Shown: positions 32,841-41,054 of the stretch, in pieces | Position numbering within the stretch: the stretch's first letter is position 1 | How the letters are laid out: each line of letters begins with the position of its first letter | Source of the DNA: JAEZAF01 sp964395665 | Lineage (GTDB): Bacteria > Chloroflexota > Anaerolineae > Aggregatilineales > Phototrophicaceae | Assembly (NCBI GenBank): GCA_964395665.1 | Contig: CAYNDH010000006.1 | Location: forward strand, 1 to 64,000 | Reading direction: 5' to 3' | DNA: 64,000 bases | The notes under the pieces: model-generated | What the model saw: only the letters and a program-made list of their open reading frames with translations | What the model was told of the DNA's origin: nothing | Databases searched by the model: none | Made by a program: the position numbers and the translations under genes

Positions 32841-32935
32841 TGACAAATCAGATGTTTGTCAACAATTCCCATTGCAATGAGCGTCCAGCAACTACGCCGC
32901 CGTCTGTAATTAAGGTGTAATGTAACACATTAATT
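32841..32935. promoter_or_regulatory. Two further dyads upstream of the diterpene cyclase gene
   Basis: TGACAAA-N7-TTTGTCA (32841-32861) and AATTAAGGTGT-N6-ACACATTAATT (32908-32935, one mismatch) lie in the AT-rich spacer between the divergent lacI-type and diterpene cyclase genes. Both sit upstream of the predicted cyclase promoter and could bind activators or the cluster's own regulators. Confidence 0.45.
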
Positions 32936-32987
32936 GAGGTTTAGTGACAACAGACACCATTACTGTTAAATATTATGCGTTCTAAAA

Positions 32988-33016
32988 TTACAATAATTGT
33001 TACATTTTGTTATAAT
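32988..33016 (+). promoter_or_regulatory. Candidate promoter of the diterpene operon
   Basis: TATAAT (33011-33016) with a weak -35 TTACAA (32988-32993) at 17-bp spacing, in the only strongly AT-rich segment nearby. The 5' leader would be about 60 bases. Confidence 0.4.
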
Positions 33017-33085
33017 AATAGTGGGTATTTTCGCAACACAGCCCTACTCCGGACCACTACCCTATCTGATAAAACGGAAGAGGAC

Positions 33086-34582
33086 ATGGACAACCTAGAA
33101 TATAGTTTTGATGTGCGTGAGGATCTTGTTGGCGAAATCGCTGCCCTGCTTCAGGATCTGGGCAAAGGCAAGATTCATGGAGTTGCTTATGATACCGCAT
33201 GGATCGCCCGCCTTGCGCCCCGGTATCCCGGATACGAATTTGAAGACTCCATCGACTGGCTCCGCCATAACCAGCATGAAGACGGCACATGGGGTGCTTC
33301 GCAACTGCAATATCATGACCGTTTCGTCTCCACCCTGGCGGCGATGATCGCGCTGCGGGAAACCGGCACCACGGCACGGGATGAACGGCTGGTACGGTGC
33401 GGTGAAAATGCCTTGTGGAAGCTGGCAACACATCTGGGCCGGGACGCCAGCGACACCGTAGGCTTCCCGATCATCTCAACCTCACTCGCACAGGACGCTG
33501 CCGAACTAGGGCTGGATGTGCCGCGCTTCCCGATCCGCTACGGGACAGCCTACCGGCGGAAGGTGCAGGCACTTCTGGCGCAGTCCAACCGGGACTGGCG
33601 TTTTAATGTCATCTCGTTCTCGTTTGAAGGTCTCTGGCGCGACATTGGAGAAGAAGATCAGGTACTGGAAGCGAATCATTCGGTGGCCAGCTCTCCAGCC
33701 GCGACAGCCGCTTACCTGCTGAATTATCCGCATGAGGGTGCGCTTGAATATCTTAGAAGTGTCAGAGAGCCGGACGGCAGCATCCCCGCCTTCGCACCGA
33801 ATGACATCTTCGAGATCGCATGGGCGCTGAATCATCTCCGCGAGATCGGCGCGGTTCACCCTGATATCCCAGCCGTGAAACAGGCGCTCGATCATGTGTG
33901 GGCAAGATGGTCGCCGGTTACAGGCGCGCACTATTCAAGCTATTTTCAGGTCCCTGATCTGGATATTACGGCGGCCTGCTTCAGCATCCTGCGCTGGGGC
34001 GGCTATCCGGTCGAAGCTGATATTTTCGAATACTTCGAGATGGATGACCATTTCTGCAATTACCGCTACGAAACCAATCCATCCGCCACAGCGCATCTGC
34101 GGTTGTTAATCGCCTTACAGGACTGCCCGGAGCATCCCAAACACGGCGTCTGGATGGAAAAAGTCCTGACAGCGCTCCAGCGCTTCAACGAACAGGATGC
34201 ACTGTGGTCGGATAAATGGCATACATCGCCTTATTACGTCAGCAACCTTGCCATCCGTGCGCTGCATGAACTGAACACTGAATTAGCCGCATCTTATATG
34301 CGCTGGATACTCAAAACGCAGAATCCGGATGGCGGCTGGGGCCATGGAGGGCATTCAACACCTGAAGAAACCGCCTACTGCATCGACTCCCTGCTGCTGT
34401 GGAATCGTACTGTTGAGGCTGTTGATCCGGAAACCATTGAGAAAGGCGTAAATTTCTTGAGGGTTCACAATGATATTCAGCATTATACTTCATTGTGGAT
34501 CAGCAAAGTCCTTTACACCCCACACAATATTGTAAAGTCGGTGATCCTAAGTGCATTGTTCCAGTACACGGAGTGGCGTTAA
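33086..34582 (+). CDS. Class II diterpene cyclase
   Basis: A 498-residue alpha-helical cyclase that protonates and cyclises geranylgeranyl diphosphate, keeping the diphosphate. Landmarks: VAYDTAWIARL (Asp36) typical of ent-copalyl-type enzymes, a DGTWG QW-type motif near 66, and the DxDD-type site as DLDI (291-294) in PDLDITAACFSILRWGGY. The central Asp293, the proton donor position, is kept; the fourth position is Ile, and I recall that it also varies in Rv3377c. The length matches Rv3377c and Herpetosiphon Haur_2145, the closest types I know. The ATG at 33086 has GGAAGAGG upstream. A histidine kinase gene follows with a TAATG overlap, and an Rv3378c-like gene lies 2.4 kb downstream. The exact product is not predictable. 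Confidence 0.9.
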   Translation: MDNLEYSFDVREDLVGEIAALLQDLGKGKIHGVAYDTAWIARLAPRYPGYEFEDSIDWLRHNQHEDGTWGASQLQYHDRFVSTLAAMIALRETGTTARDERLVRCGENALWKLATHLGRDASDTVGFPIISTSLAQDAAELGLDVPRFPIRYGTAYRRKVQALLAQSNRDWRFNVISFSFEGLWRDIGEEDQVLEANHSVASSPAATAAYLLNYPHEGALEYLRSVREPDGSIPAFAPNDIFEIAWALNHLREIGAVHPDIPAVKQALDHVWARWSPVTGAHYSSYFQVPDLDITAACFSILRWGGYPVEADIFEYFEMDDHFCNYRYETNPSATAHLRLLIALQDCPEHPKHGVWMEKVLTALQRFNEQDALWSDKWHTSPYYVSNLAIRALHELNTELAASYMRWILKTQNPDGGWGHGGHSTPEETAYCIDSLLLWNRTVEAVDPETIEKGVNFLRVHNDIQHYTSLWISKVLYTPHNIVKSVILSALFQYTEWR

Positions 34583-36048
34583 TGTCAGCAATGACGACCT
34601 CACAGTCAGATGACCACCGCGAAAAACAGTCTACGATCACATTATGGTTACGCCCCCGGTCGAGAGACCGCGATGAAGCATTCCGCGAGCAGAGCATCCG
34701 CATTGCGATCGCTCTGGTGTGGCTGCTGGGTTCACTGAGCTTTATCCTCACGGTTTTTGTCTATCAAAACCCGTGGGGGATCATCTCCCTGCCTACGCTG
34801 CATCTCTTTGCCATTGGCGGCTTCATGCTGGCGGCGTATTTCGTCTCGCGTGAGCATGTTCTCGCTGCTGCATGGTCGGTGGTCATCACGCTGATGATCG
34901 GATACGTTGGCGTCCTGATTTTAGATCAGCAGAATTACACCAACCTGTTTAGCGGCATCCCGATGAGTATGTTCGTCGTCATCGTCGGCGCACTCGTCCT
35001 TCCGCGCCATGCGATCTTTCCTGTCAGCATCGCGGCGGTGATCGCTTACGGTGTGGCGATGGCGCTGTCACAGCCAGCAGAGGCAGACCAGCCCGGATAT
35101 AACCTGTCACAGGCGATTTTCACGGCGGTGTTGTTTGTCCCGGCGGTCGGAGCTGTGCTGTACCGCCTGCGGACGGAATTCGACGCCCGCCTTGAAGCGA
35201 TGCTCAATTCTATTCGACAGGCGGAACTGGCCCAGCAGCAGGCAGAAGAAGCACGCCAACACGCAGAAATCAACCGGCAGAGAGCTGAAGAATCAGACCG
35301 GGCTAAATCCCAGTTTCTGGCGAATATGAGCCATGAATTACGCACGCCGCTCAATGCCATTATCGGCTACAACGAAGCGATGCTTGGCGGCATGGTCGGG
35401 GGCTTTTCAGACCATCAGACCAAGCTGCTCGGTCATATGCAGCATAACAGCCGCCGCCTGCTGGGGCTGATTAACGATATTCTGGACCTCTCCAAGGTCG
35501 AGTCCGGATCACTTCAGGTCTTTTTAGCGCCGATGTCTCCCCAGAAAGTCATTCAGGACACCGTGGAAAGCCTGCGGAGTCTGGCGACCGAGAAGAACAT
35601 CGCACTGGATGTGCAGTTTTCCGATGCTGTGCCGGAAGTGGTCCTGTGCGATGCCAACAAGTTACAGCAGGTGCTGGTCAACATCGTGAGTAATGCCATC
35701 AAATTCACGGATACCGGTGGTGTCACGGTCGATGTCGGCATCGTCGATACCAGCATCTGGAAATTTGAAGTGCGTGATACCGGCATCGGTATGCCCCCCA
35801 ATGCAGTCTCATATATCTTCGAACCCTTCCAGCAGGTAGACGGCACCGATAAGCGTAAATACAAGGGGACCGGGTTAGGTCTCGCGATTACCAAACGGCT
35901 GGTCGAGCGGCTTGGCGGTTCCATCAGCGTGGAGTCTGAATACGGAAAAGGGACAACGTTCTTCATTACCCTGCCACGTGCCTATGTCCCAGCCGACAAT
36001 CCAAAATCTGAAAACGAAGACATCCTAGTCAAGGAAACGGACCAATGA
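34582..36048 (+). CDS. Membrane sensor histidine kinase
   Basis: A 488-residue sensor kinase. Six membrane helices fill about 35-205 with very short external loops, so the sensed signal is probably in or near the membrane. A coiled coil (about 205-245, ELAQQQAEEARQHAEI) leads to HisKA with His251 in NMSHELRTPLNAIIGYNEA, then HATPase with NIVSNAIKF, DTGIGM and GTGLGLAI. All kinase motifs are intact. Its ATG overlaps the cyclase stop (TAATG) and its stop overlaps the next response regulator (ATGA), so it is translationally tied to the diterpene genes. It is an ordinary kinase in an unusual place. Confidence 0.93.
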   Translation: MSAMTTSQSDDHREKQSTITLWLRPRSRDRDEAFREQSIRIAIALVWLLGSLSFILTVFVYQNPWGIISLPTLHLFAIGGFMLAAYFVSREHVLAAAWSVVITLMIGYVGVLILDQQNYTNLFSGIPMSMFVVIVGALVLPRHAIFPVSIAAVIAYGVAMALSQPAEADQPGYNLSQAIFTAVLFVPAVGAVLYRLRTEFDARLEAMLNSIRQAELAQQQAEEARQHAEINRQRAEESDRAKSQFLANMSHELRTPLNAIIGYNEAMLGGMVGGFSDHQTKLLGHMQHNSRRLLGLINDILDLSKVESGSLQVFLAPMSPQKVIQDTVESLRSLATEKNIALDVQFSDAVPEVVLCDANKLQQVLVNIVSNAIKFTDTGGVTVDVGIVDTSIWKFEVRDTGIGMPPNAVSYIFEPFQQVDGTDKRKYKGTGLGLAITKRLVERLGGSISVESEYGKGTTFFITLPRAYVPADNPKSENEDILVKETDQ

Positions 36049-36416
36049 GTACTCGTCCCATCACTGTTCTGCTTGTTGATGATGATCCCGATGTACAGAA
36101 CGTTTTTGAAATCATGATGCGGCATTACAAGCTGTCGTTTAATATCGTCGGGGATGCAGAAACCGCACTGGATTATCTGCGGGCGCACACACCCGATGTC
36201 GTCCTGATGGATATCTTTCTGCCGGGGATGGATGGCTATCAGGCACTTGACCGCATTCGCGACTCTTCGATTGCATCATCGAGTCGCATCATCGCGACAA
36301 CGGCCTATTACACCAATGATACACGGGAAGAAGTGATCCAGCGCGGATTTGACGGTTATCTTCCTAAGCCGTTTGATGACGGTCTCGTAGGATACCTGCG
36401 CCAGCTCTCCACTTAA
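36045..36416 (+). CDS. Single-domain response regulator
   Basis: A 123-residue CheY-like receiver: acidic pocket DDD (12-14), phosphorylatable Asp56 in VVLMDIFLPGMDG, Thr in ATTAYY and Lys in LPKPF. There is no output domain, so it must act through a protein partner or as a relay. Its ATG overlaps the kinase stop by four bases (ATGA), so the kinase is its obvious phosphodonor. Confidence 0.93.
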   Translation: MSTRPITVLLVDDDPDVQNVFEIMMRHYKLSFNIVGDAETALDYLRAHTPDVVLMDIFLPGMDGYQALDRIRDSSIASSSRIIATTAYYTNDTREEVIQRGFDGYLPKPFDDGLVGYLRQLST

Positions 36417-36530
36417 GCATTGATGTTTTTGCTTTAAGCTGTAAATGTAATCGTAAAACCGAAGCATTACAGGTAAAGTGGACCGGGATTTAATGGAATA
36501 GTCAATTCGCTTCAGCAGTAGAGGTGAGGT

Positions 36531-36926
36531 ATGCACGAACTGTCAGACTGGCGAGTATTGGTCGTTGATGATGAACCGGATAATCTCGGCGTTATCGAGT
36601 TGGTTCTGCGCTTCTACAAGGCTGGCGTGCGAACGGCTGCATCAGGCGCTGAATGTCTGCGGTTAATGGAAGCAGAGGTACCAACCCTGCTGCTCGTGGA
36701 CATCCAGATGCCGGAAATGTCAGGGCTGGAACTGCTGGAGAAAATCCGGGAAAATGCCAACTGGCGGGATATCCCGGTCGTCGCCGTCACTGCTCATGCC
36801 ATGCAGGGCGATTCAGACCGCTTCACGAAGGCCGGTTTTGATGGCTACATCCCCAAGCCCATCAGTCCGATGACGTTTGTCAATGAACTGAAGCCCATTG
36901 TCGATGCTAAAGTCAAACCGCTGTGA
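36531..36926 (+). CDS. Single-domain response regulator
   Basis: A 131-residue receiver: acidic pocket DDE (13-15), Asp57 in LLLVDIQMPEMSG, Thr in AVTAHA and Lys in IPKPI. Again no output domain. A strong ribosome site (GAGGTGAGGT) precedes the ATG. It is separated from the first regulator by 114 bases and from the diterpene synthase gene by 13, so it belongs to the cluster. AVTAHAMQGD and the DIQMPEMSG pattern resemble the receivers of hybrid kinases. Confidence 0.92.
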   Translation: MHELSDWRVLVVDDEPDNLGVIELVLRFYKAGVRTAASGAECLRLMEAEVPTLLLVDIQMPEMSGLELLEKIRENANWRDIPVVAVTAHAMQGDSDRFTKAGFDGYIPKPISPMTFVNELKPIVDAKVKPL

Positions 36927-36939
36927 GTAAAGTGATTCA

Positions 36940-37911
36940 ATGAGTGAAGTAACTGCATTTTCTGACCGCATCCGTGAACGCTATCCCGAAGGGCTGACCG
37001 GTATTTTCGCCCCCGGTGGAACACGCACCACCTTTATACTCGATCACCAGCGAAATCAGGAAAATCCCGGTCTGATTCCCGATTTTTCAGAATACACCGA
37101 TTACGCCTTTGGACGCCTGTTTGATCTGATCGAAATCTTCTTTGATTTAGGCTGTCAGAATCTGATTATCCCGCTTTTTTCCTATCAGGGCTTTTATGAG
37201 CGTGGAGAGGAATACCGGGAACAGGCTGCGCGCATGTGCCTGCGCGTGATCGACGATGCCAAGATCGCCTTTTACCAGCGCCACGAGATTGATCCGTATC
37301 CTGTAGGGATTGATACCCTGCTTCACCTGCCCGAAGACCAGTTTGCCCATCAGCTTGGGCGCGAATTTGAGCGCTTTCAGCAGGACTGGCCCTATCAGGA
37401 CGGACGCCGCAAAATCATTCTGGAAGTCGCGCCGATCCCGCTTTTCTCTTTCTGGCGTGCACATCAGGTGATGGGTGAAGCCGAACGCCTTGCGCTTGAA
37501 ACCGCGCTTGAGCAGACCACCGATCTGCGCGAGATGCACGATCAACTGTATCGCTACTATGCGCGTGCGGTTTACGGCACCGATCTCCCCATGCCGCATT
37601 TCTATCTGGGTTCGAACCGTAACGGTGATATAAAAGTCCGTTCCATGCTGCCGATGTCGATGATCTGCGGCGGCCCCTTCAGGATGTTCTTTACACCCTA
37701 CCCGTCACTGTATCTGACGCAAGAGATCATCCAATCCATCCTTGAAGATCTGGCGTTTGGCAAGCCGTTACGTTCTACCAAAACAGATTACAGCGGGCAG
37801 ATTACCCGTGATCTGCTGGAAGTTGAACATCAGCGCATCTTACAGCTTAGTGCAGATCCCGGCAGCACCATCGGTATGGTGCGCAGGCTTCAGCCTGACC
37901 ACACCAGATAA
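36940..37911 (+). CDS. Rv3378c-like diterpene synthase (cis-prenyltransferase fold)
   Basis: A 323-residue protein that I align by eye with tuberculosinol synthase Rv3378c and its Herpetosiphon homologue Haur_2146. Shared pattern: GTR near 27-29, then an amphipathic helix, LIIPLFS...ERGEEY, QA...L..D...FYQRHEIDPYPVG, and near the C-terminus FFTPYPSLYLTQEIIQSILED and KTDYSG. These enzymes remove the diphosphate from a class II cyclase product and quench the cation. The Asp that precedes GTR in Rv3378c, equivalent to the DGNxR Asp of cis-prenyltransferases, is Gly26 here, so the diphosphate may be held differently. The ribosome site is weak; 13-base spacing from the regulator gene suggests co-translation. 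The partner is the cyclase at 33086. Confidence 0.8.
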   Translation: MSEVTAFSDRIRERYPEGLTGIFAPGGTRTTFILDHQRNQENPGLIPDFSEYTDYAFGRLFDLIEIFFDLGCQNLIIPLFSYQGFYERGEEYREQAARMCLRVIDDAKIAFYQRHEIDPYPVGIDTLLHLPEDQFAHQLGREFERFQQDWPYQDGRRKIILEVAPIPLFSFWRAHQVMGEAERLALETALEQTTDLREMHDQLYRYYARAVYGTDLPMPHFYLGSNRNGDIKVRSMLPMSMICGGPFRMFFTPYPSLYLTQEIIQSILEDLAFGKPLRSTKTDYSGQITRDLLEVEHQRILQLSADPGSTIGMVRRLQPDHTR

Positions 37912-37948
37912 CACACACGTTCAATAAAACATACGCTGGATAAAACAG

Positions 37949-38647
37949 ATGCATTCCACACAACCCGCGATGCCGCCAACGGATCTGTCGCATATACAGA
38001 CATGGCTGGTAGATTTTGACGAAACGCTGGCCGTCAGCAGCCTGTCATGGGTGCTTCAGCACCAGTTCCCGCTATTCTGCCGCGAACATCAACTGGCGTA
38101 TGATGCAGCACGCCTGGATCAGGTGATCCTATCCTTGCAGGAAATCGGCAGGCAGAATCCCGATACGGCCTATCTGATGGGCCAGTTATTCGAAATGATG
38201 GCATGGCCGACGGATCTTCAGGGCCAGTTCGAAGCTGACCTCAAGGCAAATTACACCCCCAGCCTTTTTGAGGACAGCATCCCTTTCCTGAAACGGTTAC
38301 ATGAAGATAATCGCCGTGTTTACATTGTCTCGAACAACAGGTACACCCCAAAGCATGTTCAGCTTTTTGGGCTGGAGCCGTACATCTGTGGCGTTTTTAC
38401 GCCTCACATCTGTCCCGATACACAGCCGAAGCCCCACAACAGCCTGTGGGCCTATCTCACAGCGCAGCATACCGACATCAATCCGCAGGCCACCGTCGTC
38501 GTCGGTGATGATCCGTGGTCAGATGGGGCTTTTGCGCAAGGCTGCAACCTACCCTGCTGGATTGTGGATCGTGCGCAGCGCTTCACGGAGATGTATAAAC
38601 AAAAACCGTACTATTGGGTACGGTCGCTGCTTGATATTCCCGTGTAA
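37949..38647 (+). CDS. HAD-family phosphatase in the diterpene cluster
   Basis: A 232-residue HAD hydrolase. Motif I DFDET (22-26, nucleophile Asp22, acid Asp24), motif II IVSNN, the Lys of motif III in QPKPHN and motif IV VVGDDPWSDG are all present, with a C1-type helical cap between I and II. Small-molecule phosphatases are typical. Because HAD domains are known as partners or fusions of class II terpene cyclases that hydrolyse the prenyl diphosphate, a role in finishing the diterpene is an attractive inference. It starts 37 bases after the synthase gene and ends the cluster. The ribosome site is weak. Confidence 0.87.
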   Translation: MHSTQPAMPPTDLSHIQTWLVDFDETLAVSSLSWVLQHQFPLFCREHQLAYDAARLDQVILSLQEIGRQNPDTAYLMGQLFEMMAWPTDLQGQFEADLKANYTPSLFEDSIPFLKRLHEDNRRVYIVSNNRYTPKHVQLFGLEPYICGVFTPHICPDTQPKPHNSLWAYLTAQHTDINPQATVVVGDDPWSDGAFAQGCNLPCWIVDRAQRFTEMYKQKPYYWVRSLLDIPV

Positions 38648-38659
38648 AGCGGTGAGTCC

Positions 38660-39034
38660 TCAGTTTCGCAGTTGGCGCCGGGTTAACCGCTCCGCAAGTC
38701 GCGAAAACTCATTGACATCAATCGGCTTATAAACCACGAAGTCCGCTTCTCTATCCACTTCATCTGCTGCCATGTGGGCATTTGCAGTCATCACGATGAC
38801 AGACATTGTGCCTTGCAGATTTCTGGCGCGGATTTCACGCATCACACCCAGGCCATCAAGCTCAGGCATCTCCAGGTCAAGGATCAGAAGATCGAACCTG
38901 CGCTCCTGTAGAAGAATGACGGCTTCCAGCCCATTTTCCGCATGGGTTACCTGATAACCAACGTGTTCGAGAGCCAGGGCACATAAATCCCGATTGAAGA
39001 AATTGTCGTCGGCAATCAGTGCTGTAGGTGGCAT
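38660..39034 (-). CDS. Single-domain response regulator, convergent with the diterpene cluster
   Basis: A 124-residue receiver: acidic pocket ADD, phosphorylatable Asp53 in LLILDLEMPELDG, Thr in VMTANA and Lys in VYKPI. No output domain. The ATG at 39034 has GGA about 9 bases upstream; an ATG three codons earlier is possible. It is encoded on the opposite strand only 12 bases from the HAD gene. This makes three stand-alone receivers beside one kinase. Confidence 0.9.
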   Translation of the reverse strand: MPPTALIADDNFFNRDLCALALEHVGYQVTHAENGLEAVILLQERRFDLLILDLEMPELDGLGVMREIRARNLQGTMSVIVMTANAHMAADEVDREADFVVYKPIDVNEFSRLAERLTRRQLRN

Positions 39035-39189
39035 AACATACATTCCGATCTGTTTTTCCCCTCACATGGCAAACTTGATTCTAACTTAAAATACGGATAG
39101 GCAGACGTAACGTTTTTATGATTACAGATTTCTAATAAATAAAATATTGATGCTACGATAAGAATGTCATCGCACGGCTGTAAGAAATG

Positions 39190-39215
39190 AAAACGGACGC
39201 TGGTTACTGCGTCCG
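39190..39215 (-). terminator. Intrinsic terminator after the YdeI-type gene
   Basis: The minus strand has CGGACGC-N8-GCGTCCG, a perfect 7-bp stem, followed by TTTTC. It is 50 bases past the stop at 39265. Confidence 0.7.
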
Positions 39216-39264
39216 CTTTGTGGTTCGTTAATGATACGGTGATGCCGTCATGCGGTCGAAAGTG

Positions 39265-39717
39265 TTACACCTTGCCCTCACGGAAGGTGCTGACCGACTT
39301 CCCGATGCGTCGCTGGCGGGTTTCGGCGGTTTTGGCCTGCTCAATGGCTTCGACGTGCCGCCGCTTGTTGCTATAGGACAGGCTCTCAAAGAAGCGTTTG
39401 GCTTCCGGTTCAGCCTCAAGCGCTGCGGCCAGATCATCCGGTACGGTGATCGTGCGCGGTTCGGTATCCAGTTCCAGCTCAAGCTCCACTTCATCGCCGC
39501 CTGCAACACCGGCCCCGGCGCGATTCTCGGCACTCAACGAAATCAGGTAGGTTCCACCCATTGGCGCGATGCTGCTGCGATAGCTATAACTGCCGTTGAC
39601 CGTCACTTTCACCGGCGGACGCTTGCCTGATCCAAGCCCGATCACGATGTCTTCGGGGATCTCGAAACCGGTCGTGTTTTTGCCGCTCTGCAGAACAGTG
39701 GTACGCAATTTCACCAT
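39265..39717 (-). CDS. YdeI/OmpD-associated family protein (DUF1905)
   Basis: A 150-residue protein. The N-terminal ~95 residues form the DUF1905 beta-barrel (TTGFEIPEDIVIGLG...RPPVKVTVNGSYSYRSSIAPMGG, VELELELD). The C-terminal helical part (FFESLSYSNKRRHVEAIEQAKTAETRQRRI) is the YdeI/OmdA signature, linked in Salmonella to resistance against peptides. Role here unknown. ATG 39717 is preceded by AGGAG. A DUF1801 gene lies 63 bases upstream on the same strand. Confidence 0.88.
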   Translation of the reverse strand: MVKLRTTVLQSGKNTTGFEIPEDIVIGLGSGKRPPVKVTVNGSYSYRSSIAPMGGTYLISLSAENRAGAGVAGGDEVELELELDTEPRTITVPDDLAAALEAEPEAKRFFESLSYSNKRRHVEAIEQAKTAETRQRRIGKSVSTFREGKV

Positions 39718-39780
39718 GAGTTTTCTCCTGTATCGCTCGTCCTGAATGAGAGGTTTCGCCGTGTGAGGGTTTGCGGACAG

Positions 39781-40122
39781 CTATCCATTCGCCTGTTGGG
39801 TCAGCGAGGTCAGCAGATCATAATCGACAGCCTGCCCTTCGCGGATTTTGATCGTCCTGCGGTCGCCATTATCGGAAGCCTCAAACAGGCCTTCTGGCGT
39901 TTCGAGCGACTGCGCATTGAAGATCGTATAACTCACCCATCCTTTGGCCGGGCCAAGCACACCGACATACTGCTTGCCCTTCATAAAATGCGGCTTGCCA
40001 TACTGAAGGCGCTCGCTGACATCTGGCACAACCTGATGGATGATCTCACGGATGCGCTGGCAGACTTCCTGCTGCCACGGCTGGCTGAGGTTATCGATAT
40101 AGGTGGTGATGTCGGTATTCAT
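39781..40122 (-). CDS. DUF1801 (YdhG/iron-chaperone-like) protein
   Basis: A 113-residue protein with the DUF1801 pattern: QEVCQRIREIIHQVVPDVSERLQYGKPHFM, then a short sheet region with VGVLGPAKGWVSYTIF and the C-terminal KIREGQAVDYDLL. The fold resembles frataxin-like iron chaperones, but function is unproven. ATG 40122 has AGGAG upstream. Next to the YdeI-type gene, a common pairing in bacteria, and downstream of an AraC-type regulator. Confidence 0.85.
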   Translation of the reverse strand: MNTDITTYIDNLSQPWQQEVCQRIREIIHQVVPDVSERLQYGKPHFMKGKQYVGVLGPAKGWVSYTIFNAQSLETPEGLFEASDNGDRRTIKIREGQAVDYDLLTSLTQQANG

Positions 40123-40179
40123 GGGGCTGTCTCCTGAGATTCAATCCGGCTGTATCTGCGTGACTGTTCTCAGGATAAC

Positions 40180-40893
40180 TCATTCGAAGAGCGCCGTCTT
40201 GAATAAAAACGACATCGTCTGTGCCGTCGGTTCGTTGAGGATTTGGGCCGGCGTCTGTGCCATATACTGCTTCAGTGCGCGTGTCAGATGCGGCTGATCG
40301 GCATAACCTGCCCGGTCAACCACATCGAGAATCGGCACGCCCTGCCGCAGCAGCAGCGTGGCATAGCGGGCGCGCTCGATCTGGAATGCCGTGCTGTGTG
40401 TAATGCCAGTCGCACGCAGATAGCGCCGCTGTACAGAGCGCAGCGAGAGGTCCTGCGGCTGGTTGTGAAGCACAGAGTCAACCACCGGTTCCTTTACCAA
40501 CAGGCCGTCACGCACAAGCCGATCGACAAAGGTATCGACATTTTCATACGTGGGGAACTGCCACGAGTCGCCGTTCAGGTGAAACGACTGTCCCACACCT
40601 TCCGGCAGAGTCATCGCGCCATTCACCAGACTGCTGGCCGGAATCAGCGGCATGAATGTCCCCAGTTTAAACACAATGCCGATGAACTCATCATGCTCCG
40701 GGCAGGGGACGGATGTAGCGGCGGTCTCCGGTCCACGGACCGTGAGCTTCATCCTGTCGCCATATTTCCAGATGCTCATCTGCCAGTGACTGAGCGCGAC
40801 TGAGGTAAACACACCGGGATCGGGGCATTGACTGCGCCAGATACGCTCGACGTAAGGAGAATCAGAGAATTGTTCTTCAAAGATGAGTTTCAC
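40180..40893 (-). CDS. AraC-family transcriptional regulator
   Basis: A 237-residue regulator. The C-terminal ~95 residues carry the double HTH of the AraC family (DLSLRSVQRRYLRATGI, RARYATLLLRQGVPILDVVDRAGYADQPHLTRALKQY). The N-terminal ~130 residues lack a clear cupin signature, so the effector domain is of another type. The GTG at 40893 has GGAGA 8 bases upstream and is preferred over an upstream start at 40968. It is 57 bases from the DUF1801 gene on the same strand and may regulate that small operon. Confidence 0.88.
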   Translation of the reverse strand: MKLIFEEQFSDSPYVERIWRSQCPDPGVFTSVALSHWQMSIWKYGDRMKLTVRGPETAATSVPCPEHDEFIGIVFKLGTFMPLIPASSLVNGAMTLPEGVGQSFHLNGDSWQFPTYENVDTFVDRLVRDGLLVKEPVVDSVLHNQPQDLSLRSVQRRYLRATGITHSTAFQIERARYATLLLRQGVPILDVVDRAGYADQPHLTRALKQYMAQTPAQILNEPTAQTMSFLFKTALFE

Positions 40894-40995
40894 GCATCTG
40901 TCTCCGTACAGCCGACGAACAACGGGCAGCGCCGTAAAAGATCGGATGCAATCCTGAACGCGGCACATTTCCCACCTGATGATTATAGCCTAATG

Positions 40996-41031
40996 CAAAA
41001 CACCTGAGCAGGAGACAGCCCCGCCCAGGTG
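40996..41031 (-). terminator. Intrinsic terminator after the secreted alpha/beta hydrolase
   Basis: The minus strand has CACCTGGGC ... GCTCAGGTG (9 bp with one G-U pair) followed by TTTTGC, 24 bases past the stop at 41055. Confidence 0.65.
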
Positions 41032-41054
41032 CTTTGAACCAAATGCGGACCGGC

